Assembly (NCBI GenBank): GCA_027603945.1
Contig: JADIIU010000197.1
Location: forward strand, 1 to 16,918
Direction of reading: 5' to 3'
DNA length: 16,918 nucleotides
From: Terramyces sp. JEL0728
Taxonomy: Eukaryota > Chytridiomycota > Chytridiomycetes > Rhizophydiales > Terramycetaceae
Position numbers and translations under genes: made by a program. Within the stretch, counting starts at the first letter, position 1; each line of letters begins with the position of its first letter. The notes beneath the pieces are model-generated. The model saw nothing but the letters and a program-made list of their open reading frames with translations. It was not told the DNA's origin and did no database searches. Below, piece after piece: positions 9,191 through 15,984 of this stretch.

Positions 9191-10011
9191 ATGTCAAATC
9201 TCAAAAGGACCAGGTTGGAGACAGTCCCAATACCGCCTTCAATGTTCAACTATAGGCCGGTTTCAGATATTACTTTGCAAGTGACAAGATTTCTATCGGA
9301 TTCCATCAAACGAGCACAGAATGAGATGGCGCAATTAAAGGAACAACAGCATATTAAATCATCACAGATCGAGGTGGAAGCTAAATTAGGACAGATATTC
9401 GAGAAGCGGAGTCAGATGCGATACTACTTGCCCATACGATCAGAAACTATCCTTGAACAATCCCATGATACATTCTTCAAATCTGATATGACAATGCAGC
9501 AGCATGCGCATTATAACCAGTTGCTAAATGCGCTAGTGCATAGCAACAATAAGGTGCGTTACAAACATACCAAAGAGTGCGACCAATTTGTAAACAGCCG
9601 GTATGGTAAAATACGACAAACTCTCGTCGAGGATAAATTGAAGGAGATTATCATCAAGACTAGGATCGCAGACCTGAACGTATTCATGCCATCTATGGAA
9701 TTTGATTATCGCATATCAGTTAACATTGAAAGTGTAATTAATATGGAACAGCAGTCAAAGGCATTCATGTCCAGATACAAGGATAGAATGTCCTACAGCC
9801 TGTACCCCTTCCAAATTGACTTGACCCAGGTGAAAAGTGTATAACTATGTTAATCTAGAATGACTCTACAACTCATGAACTGGAAATAGAATTTGATATT
9901 CAAGATTTTATAGAAGAGTTGGTTGGGCAGTCGGGGAGAGCGACAGAGTGCGTTGATGGTTTACTGAATAATGTTAGAATCCTGATTGGTAAATTCAAAC
10001 CCAAGAAATAA
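9191..10011 (+). CDS. mRNA-capping 5'-triphosphatase, Cet1/TTM type
   Basis: Removes the gamma-phosphate of nascent pre-mRNA in the first step of capping, in the nucleus. One 20-nt intron (9839-9858) is removed to give 266 residues. Family motifs of the tunnel-fold, metal-dependent enzymes are in order: IEVEAKLG (60-67, metal-binding Glu 61 and 63), DYRISVNIE (172-180), YKDRMSY (196-202), IDLTQV (209-214) and HELEIE (222-227, Glu 223, 225, 227). The intron falls between the last two motifs, so an unspliced mRNA would lose the last metal-binding strand. The protein is short for a fungal Cet1/Pct1 because the long N-terminal extension is nearly absent, leaving little more than the catalytic domain. 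Its stop is 6 bp from the stop of the convergent STRIP gene. Confidence 0.93.
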
Positions 10012-10019
10012 AGTTTATT
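10007..10019. terminator. Palindromic bidirectional poly(A) signal overlapping two stop codons
   Basis: AATAAAGTTTATT reads as AATAAA on both strands. The plus copy (10007-10012) contains the TAA stop of the capping gene (10009-10011). The minus copy (10014-10019) overlaps the TAA stop of the STRIP gene (10018-10020). Cleavage normally occurs downstream of AATAAA, so each transcript would end inside the opposite coding region. Confidence 0.65.
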
Positions 10020-12683
10020 ACAAATTGCCATCCGTCCAACCTTCTGTGAATTCGTCCGTTGAGATGCTACTTACTTCGTCCATCATTGATTCTTCTTCAA
10101 GTGTGATATCTTGTCCAATCCACTCATCATTGTTTACTGCAGATGCACTATTTTGAGATTGGTTAAAGTCAAACGGGATGGATTCAAACAATTGCCAGTT
10201 GGGGTCATCTTCAAACTCTTCCACTTGAACCGTTTTGTATACTTCAATATCCAACCTAATGTTAACAAATAGTACCATTCTTGGTAATTGTTTCTAAAAT
10301 TATCGTCCAGATCAGGCTGCTGCTTCTTGAAATCAAGGAGGTTCGCATGATTTGGATTCTTGGGATCAAATGTCTCTGAGAGGGACATGTTCAGGGCAAT
10401 GTCTAAACCGTCAGGCTCGTGATCATTCTTGGGTATATCAAGCCTGGGGTCTGTTAGCTGTTTGAGTCTGTCATTGAAGCTGGTAACTAAATCCCGTAAT
10501 TCTGAATCCTGTTTCTACGATTAGCAACAAGTACTATTGCTTCGTCAGCATCGGCCTCCATTTCACCAGACAAATACTCCTCTTTGAGCTTATGTGACAA
10601 GCGCTGGTATATAAGCGAAATGATGTGCATGTTATTCGTCCTCCACTTCTTTCCTAGCAGCGGCACCTGGCTTTTAAGCAGCTTTAGGACATACAACTCC
10701 AAATATGGATTGCTCACTTTAATCATTCGCTTTAATACTGCAGATGCTTTCCATTGTACCAAAGCCAATATTCTATGCATTTTGTTTTTGGTCAGTTTCT
10801 GTAAAACACAAAGTAGATTGATTGTGGTGTGGAAATTCCGTTCGCTTGCTTTAATTGGATCCTGGAGCTTCAAGGTTTCTGTGGAACCCCTGGCTTCATC
10901 TACAATACTTGCAGGTACTTGTTGCTTTCCGTGTGATTTACAAAATTCGAAAAACGACAAATCAGGGAGTAAAGGTCGATCTTTTAGCCATCCTGCCCCC
11001 ATTAGTGAATCAGAACCGCCTTCGCCATCATCGGGCACGCTCTTTTTTCGTCCAGCCTGGTTGCTTGCAAACCAAGAGCTGAGCATTTTCAGAATAAGGA
11101 TCGGGCCGTTATTGTCCACCAGTATTTGACAAATATTTTCGAATGCAAGAATGTGATATTTCTTTGCCGATTTTAGCAACATGATGAAAATGCTGGAGAT
11201 AACAAACGTTACAATTTCCTTGTGTCTGAAATTGTCAATCCTGTCCAATTCTATGATTTTTTCTTCAGAAGCGAGATGTGCCAGTCGGTCAACTGTACTT
11301 TGGTCTATTGGCGAGAAATCCAGCGTTGAGGCGACATTCAAATAAAACAGTAACCGGACGAGCATTGTAATATTTTGAGGCAGGTCTAGAAACAAGGATT
11401 CCTATTTTAGAGACTGATTACGTATAGATCTTTTGCCCTTGTCAGCCTTGGATATTTCCTTGGGTCAATTGGTGCTGTGTCGATTGGCACTTCTAGGGAA
11501 GAGTGGTATTGGTCCTTCATGCGTCTTTCTCGTGCTGTTTGAACCAGTCCAGGAGAAGTATACAGATATTTTTTGTGTAGTTCGACGCTTTCCTTGATAA
11601 ACGGAGGAACATCAGCATCTGTTTCCAAAATTGGGTGGATGACTACTCCATTTCTAGCTGCTTCAAACTGGGCTGAAATATTATTCTCCATAGCTGGCTC
11701 TGCAAGTTGATAGATATTGGCCAAGCTTTTCTGAAGAGCAATAGGCACGTTATCCAGCATCCCGGGCTGATAATTTGGTATATCTAACGCAGGGTCGGGA
11801 ATATAGTACGTAGGATATCGGTTTTCTAATATCAGATAGTGGTTGAAATAATCTTGTGGGGCTGCTTTGATAGGAAACTCTTTTCGAGGCAAGTTTTCAA
11901 CAGCCCAGGATTCATTCTTTTGTAGTTCCTGTTCCATAACATTACCGGTAATTACTTGGATCACCTTCCAAAGAACCAAAAGTAGCTTTTTAACCGGAAA
12001 CCTCTGACGATTCACTTCTGCTAATTTAACAAGTGTATGAAACAGGAATTTTGGGATATATGGGGATTCATTTGCTAGGTCAAGATATATTTACCAACTG
12101 CAACTACGAATTTCTGATCATCCTTGTTTGCCACGATCATCATATACATTAAGCTGAGATAAATAGTAGTTTCCAGTACGATCGCATCAATGATTACTTG
12201 GGTTTCCGGCGATATTTTTGGCTGTTGCTCCAGCAGTTCAAAATGGTGAACCATAATTTTAAGAGACTGTGATTAGTCAAAATCTACTTTGTAAGCATTA
12301 TGGAATGCATTCAACTTGAATAATTTGCGATTGTTTACAATAATAGCTCCCAGCTGATCCTTTTGAAATAGTCCTTGAGAGTAATGTAGTAGCTTGGATG
12401 CAGATATTATCCTGATTGATGATACACTGAGCGTCAAATTGGACACCAGTTCTTCCAGATTAACTGGACTAGCTTCGTACAATTCTTTTGCTTTCAGCAA
12501 CATTTGGAAATCATGATGGTTATAAAAATCACTGATATCCAGGTAATCATTTTCCTCTCTGTATACAAAATCCCATTGTCCATTCGGTAACTCTTCCTTT
12601 AGGCTTGAAGGATGTTTAAACCCTAAATTAGGGACCAATTTTGGCGGTGGTAGCAGTAATGGTTTAGATTGGGGAGTCTGCAT
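10018..12683 (-). CDS. STRIP/Far11 family subunit of the STRIPAK complex
   Basis: Homologue of human STRIP1/2 (FAM40) and yeast Far11, scaffold of STRIPAK, which joins PP2A to striatin and GCK-type kinases. Five introns (12267-12287, 12075-12094, 11402-11421, 10515-10534, 10256-10275; 21, 20, 20, 20, 20 nt) are removed to give 854 residues. The N-terminal N1221 region shows WDFVYREENDYLDISDFYNH and RFPVKKLLLVLWKV (human: FPMKKVLLLLWK). The C-terminal DUF3402 region shows ESLFLDLPQNITMLVRLL, NPYLELYVLKLLKSQV, LGKKWRTNNMHIISLIYQRL and NYQEWLDIEVY, the last matching human NYDLWLEREVF. The fourth intron is taken as 10515-10534 because it has a CTAAT branch site and restores ELRDLVTSFNDR. After the conserved end there is an acidic tail of about 65 residues ending EGWTDGNL. 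It starts 28 bp from the RidA stop. Confidence 0.93.
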
Positions 12684-12710
12684 TTCAAACTTGAAATATA
12701 ATGAAAATGA

Positions 12711-12716
12711 TTTATT
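12711..12716 (-). terminator. AATAAA overlapping the RidA stop codon
   Basis: The minus strand reads AAG AAA TAA ATC at the RidA end, so AATAAA includes the TAA stop (12712-12714). This is the same arrangement as at the capping, STRIP and first DUF4436 genes. Confidence 0.55.
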
Positions 12717-13119
12717 TCTTGGATGGAACTACAGCTACACATTCAATTTCTACTTGAACATCTCTTGGTAATCTGGCAACTTCAACGGCGGATCTAGCCG
12801 GTCTGGCATCTCCCATCATTTCAGCATAAGTTTCATTCATCTTTGCAAAGTCATTCATATCTTTCAAAAACACTGTGGTTTTAACAATATGTTGAAAGCC
12901 AGATCCGGAAGCTTCCAAAACCCCTTTTAAATTAAGTAAACTTTGTCTAGTTTGTTCTTTGATTCCTCCAGGAATTACCTCCATAGTTTCTGGGACGAAG
13001 GGAATTTGACCTGCGGTGTACACCATTCCGTTTGCTACGATTGCTTGCGAATAAGGTCCAATTGCTTTTGGCGCATTGGTCGTTGCAATGTGCTTTACCG
13101 TTGATAATCTGCGAATCAT
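12712..13119 (-). CDS. RidA/YjgF/UK114 family imine deaminase, possibly mitochondrial
   Basis: RidA proteins hydrolyse reactive 2-aminoacrylate and other imines released by PLP enzymes; in yeast the mitochondrial form is Mmf1. The ORF is intact, without introns, 135 residues, the usual trimer-forming size. It shows [38 protein letters not shown] and VEIECVAV; the Arg in the ARPARSAVE stretch is the conserved ligand-binding Arg. The N-terminus [14 protein letters not shown] is short, basic and hydroxylated, suggesting a mitochondrial presequence like that of Mmf1. An in-frame TTG at 13125 is not needed; the ATG at 13119 is used. Only 33 bp separate it from the DUF4436 stop upstream, so its promoter must lie in or next to that gene's end. 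Confidence 0.95.
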   Translation of the reverse strand: MIRRLSTVKHIATTNAPKAIGPYSQAIVANGMVYTAGQIPFVPETMEVIPGGIKEQTRQSLLNLKGVLEASGSGFQHIVKTTVFLKDMNDFAKMNETYAEMMGDARPARSAVEVARLPRDVQVEIECVAVVPSKK

Positions 13120-13148
13120 TTGCAAAGTTGGTCACGATCAAAAAGCAA

Positions 13149-13154
13149 TTTATT
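13149..13154 (-). terminator. AATAAA overlapping the first DUF4436 stop codon
   Basis: The minus strand reads GTT TAA TAA ATT; AATAAA shares two bases with the TAA stop at 13153-13155. Confidence 0.55.
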
Positions 13155-14210
13155 AAACCATTTCGGCTGGATTTTTTGGTTCCGCCTGTTCCTCTACAGG
13201 ATATCTAGGAGAGTCGGCAATAGTATCTGCTTCAAATGCTCCAGAAGTAAGCGGAGTAGTTTCTTTTTCGTTGATTGTTGTAACTGAGGAATAGGTGTTC
13301 AGTTTTGGTTCTTCCAGAGTTACTTTCTTTTCTGCCTTGTAAACAGTAAAGTAGTTGAGGAGTCCCATAGCTACAGAAGCTGTGACTAGGAGCATACATG
13401 GGAAGAAAGCAAGAATATCCGCGTTACAACCAACTGCTGGAGCACCAGGTTGAGCGTTACGGATATTTGGCAACGCGAATAGGATAGCACCGACAGCAGC
13501 AATAGTTGGCGGTTCAACTTTTCTGCCTCTGGTCCAGATGGAAAGAGTAACCAAGAAAGCAGCACCAGAAAGGACCCACATGATCAAATACAAAAAGATG
13601 CTGAACAAGATTGTGATTACGGTTCTCTTTAAAGTAATGGTAAAGAGCCTTTCATTTGGTGGACCATTGAATTGTCCATTGACTTGGTAAGATTCAATAT
13701 CGCTTCTCCACAAATCAATTTCACCAGAAAAATCATAACTGAATGGAATTGGCTGTTGGGAAGCGAAATCCTTGATCATGATCGAAACTTCAGTGTAATA
13801 TGAATCGAACGGATAAGCAACAGTGTCAGCCTGAGTTATTGGAATGGCACTAGTGACTTGCTGTAAAAAGTCCTTGGCATCCTATTATTATCTCGATATT
13901 ACCTTGTAATCTGTGGATTTTCCATTAATAACAATCGAGTAATTGACGGCTGCTTGAACAGAAGTAGCGAGCTAGGATTAGGGCTGATTACGTTCAATGT
14001 CAAAGTAGTAGGACTGAATGAAATGACTTGGTTGGTGACATTTACGCTGGAAGCAGCAGAATCCAATTCACCAATGCCTGCAGTTTGACGGTGGTTGAAG
14101 CTTTGATTGTTGATGACTGTGCATACAATGATCAGGGCCAAGTAAGTTACTACGCCGAATACGAATATCAATCGCTGTCTAATTCTTCTCCCAAATAGAA
14201 TGAAGGTCAT
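13153..14210 (-). CDS. DUF4436 membrane protein, paralogue A
   Basis: Two introns (13972-13991, 20 nt; 13882-13902, 21 nt), both phase 0, are removed to give 338 residues. Topology from hydrophobicity: one N-terminal membrane segment (residues about 14-33, ending IIVCTVI), an extracytosolic beta-rich domain of about 150 residues with several N-glycosylation sequons (for example NVT), then three membrane segments (FSIFLYLIMWVLSGAAFLV; PTIAAVGAILFALP; FFPCMLLVTASVAMGLLNYF) and a hydrophilic tail. RNAQPGAP followed by FF is the pattern I associate with DUF4436, a family without known function. The start at 14210 is chosen because it aligns with paralogue B; an in-frame upstream GTG is not used. 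It sits 204 bp downstream of paralogue B on the same strand. The tail is about 40 residues longer than in B. Confidence 0.88.
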
Positions 14211-14401
14211 CAAATTGTTGAAAAAAATCAGTGGCACCAATCAGGACAGTTCTCGACAGTAAATAATATTCAGGCTATATGGAGATTGAGTGTATCTATT
14301 TTGCAATTCGGGATATTGCGTGGATAATCGAGAATCGCTATTCTTGCTGACTGCCTCCAAACTTGCGGAATTACGAGTAATTCGGAAAAGCGATAACCAA
14401 A

Positions 14402-14407
14402 TTTATT
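14402..14407 (-). terminator. AATAAA after the second DUF4436 stop
   Basis: On the minus strand AATAAA begins 7 nt after the TGA at 14415-14417, within the 204-bp gap to paralogue A. Confidence 0.5.
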
Positions 14408-14414
14408 TCAATTT

Positions 14415-15361
14415 TCAAGCGCTTTGCTCGACAGATTTTCTTTTCTTCAATGAAGCATCTCTGTCCGATTGCAGGAGGGCAGTGTATGACTGTTTTGCTT
14501 TTTCAGCCTTGTAAACAACTAGATAGTTCATCAACCCCATAAACACAGATGCTGTGACCAACAGCATACATGGGAAAAACGCGACAATATCGGAATTGCA
14601 TCCAATTGGAGGAGCACCAGGTTGCGCATTACGGATAGCGGGTAACGCGAATAGGATAGCACCGACAGCAGCAATAGTTGGCGGTTCTACTTTTCTGCCT
14701 CTGGTCCAGATAGAAGATGTCACCATGAACGCAGCGCCAGATAGCACCCACATGATCAAATACAAGAATAAACTGAACAAGATTGTGATTGTAGTTCTTT
14801 TTAAAGATACGATGAATACCCTTTCATTTTCCACTTGAGTCTCTTGCGGTTCAATGTCGCTTCTCCACAAATCGATAGTGCCCAAGAAATCGTAAGTAAA
14901 TGGGATAGCCTGTTGGGTTTTAAAATCTTTGATCATAAAGGATACCAGAGTGCTGTACTTGTCAAATGGATAATTGACAGTACGGGCTTCAATCATAGGA
15001 ACTGTGCTATTGATTTGTTGCAAGTAGTCTTTTGCATCCTACTTGTCAATTCCACTTACTTTAAAATCCGTTGCTTTTCCATTTACAACTACGGTATAGT
15101 TGTTGGTAGATTTGACGCTGGTAACAACCTATAGTTACAAACAGTTACCACCAAATTCAAATTATTGGAATTGAAAGAAATGATTTGGTTGGTGACATTG
15201 ATGCTGTTGGAGTTTACTTCACCGACCCCAGATTGTTGACGGATGCTGAATGATTGATTATTGATCACAGTGCATACAATAATCAATGCGAAATAGACTA
15301 ATGTGCCCAACGCGAACAAAATCCTTTGGCTTACTCCTCTACCTGCAATTTTGAATGCCAT
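14415..15361 (-). CDS. DUF4436 membrane protein, paralogue B
   Basis: Two introns (15129-15148, 20 nt; 15039-15059, 21 nt), both phase 0, are removed to give 301 residues. The architecture equals paralogue A: N-terminal membrane segment with YFALIIVCTVINNQSF, extracytosolic domain with NVT sequons, then three membrane segments, RNAQPGAPPIG and FFPCMLLVTASVFMGL, and a short basic tail. Exon 2 is 69 nt in both paralogues, and both introns match in length and position though not in sequence, so the pair arose by tandem duplication after the introns existed. A 68-bp piece is almost identical between them (see findings). The function is unknown; a surface or secretory-membrane role is inferred from topology. 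The gene is divergent from PP6 copy R. Confidence 0.9.
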
Positions 15362-15563
15362 TCAAAAATAAAAAACCTGTTCTATCCAAATTGGAATATC
15401 AATAATTTCATGGTTCCCAATGGAAAAAGTCGTTTGCATAGTATGTTTATTAATTTCAATCTAAATACCCCCAAATGGCATTAAATAATGGATATTAGCC
15501 AGGTTGTTGAATCCACAGAATCTGGGGCTATGAAAATGTTTTGGATTGCGGTCTGTTAGAGAA

Positions 15564-15704
15564 ATGTTCAGTTATATATTACATACATCTATTGATGGAG
15601 ATCCAGGAGTAAAGCGATCTAAACGGTGTCAAGTTGATCCAGCGGCCAGTGCTGCTGCAGGTTCATATAGTGCAGCTCCAATTTGGTTCATTGTCCAGAA
15701 GTGA
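15564..15704 (+). CDS. Possible 46-residue small ORF
   Basis: ATG-started ORF beginning MFSYILHTSIDGDPGVKRSK, with an Ala/Ser-rich middle and ending IWFIVQK. Upstream reading closes at a TAG in another frame. No family is recognised. Length and composition are compatible with a microprotein, but an ORF of this size can be chance in a 623-bp spacer. Confidence 0.15.
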   Translation: MFSYILHTSIDGDPGVKRSKRCQVDPAASAAAGSYSAAPIWFIVQK

Positions 15705-15886
15705 GGTGTATAGATTTAGAATAGAGTGTCAGCGTAAATGTTTAGTATAAATTCCAATTCCTGACACATTGTCCTTACAATTTAGGTAGGTTCTAAGCTG
15801 CCTGAACAAGAAATGGCATCTTGGTCAAAAATATCGATTGGGCCATGCATTTCCACTCTGCCAATGTTGAATAGTCACCGCATCAA

Positions 15887-15916
15887 GCGACTATTGGCGA
15901 CTATTTGCGACAATGG
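15887..15916. repeat. Three tandem 10-bp units upstream of PP6 copy R
   Basis: GCGACTATTG, GCGACTATTT and GCGACAATGG follow each other directly, ending 68 bp before the ATG at 15985. AATAGTC at 15870-15876 is the inverse of GACTATT in the first unit, so a small hairpin is also possible. The period is close to one helical turn and the location suits a promoter; a regulatory role is inferred. Confidence 0.5.
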
Positions 15917-15984
15917 GCTTAATATGATTAGATGGTTCCTGTCGTGCCAAAGTTCAGAGTAAAATTTAGATTCTTTTTGGAAAA

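Larger units (their letters stand above)
15362..15984. other. 623-bp divergent spacer between DUF4436 B and PP6 copy R
   Basis: Must hold the promoters of both flanking genes. It contains a 46-codon ATG ORF (15564-15704, listed separately) and a cluster of 10-bp repeats just before the PP6 gene. An ATG frame from 15488 closes after 23 codons, and I found no convincing tiny intron that would join it to 15564. No tRNA, snRNA, SRP RNA or RNase P motif was recognised. It is unrelated to the upstream region of PP6 copy L. Confidence 0.6.

Noticed and set aside
10518..10534. A 17-nt intron (GTAGAAACAGGATTCAG on the minus strand) in STRIP
   Set aside because: It restores the frame but lacks a branch site. 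The overlapping 20-nt candidate 10515-10534 has GCTAATC near its end, fits all other introns and gives a better match to STRIP.
10584..11129. 181-codon plus-strand frame opposite STRIP
   Set aside because: Antisense shadow of a well-supported STRIP exon; Ser/Leu/Phe-rich composition typical of such shadows.
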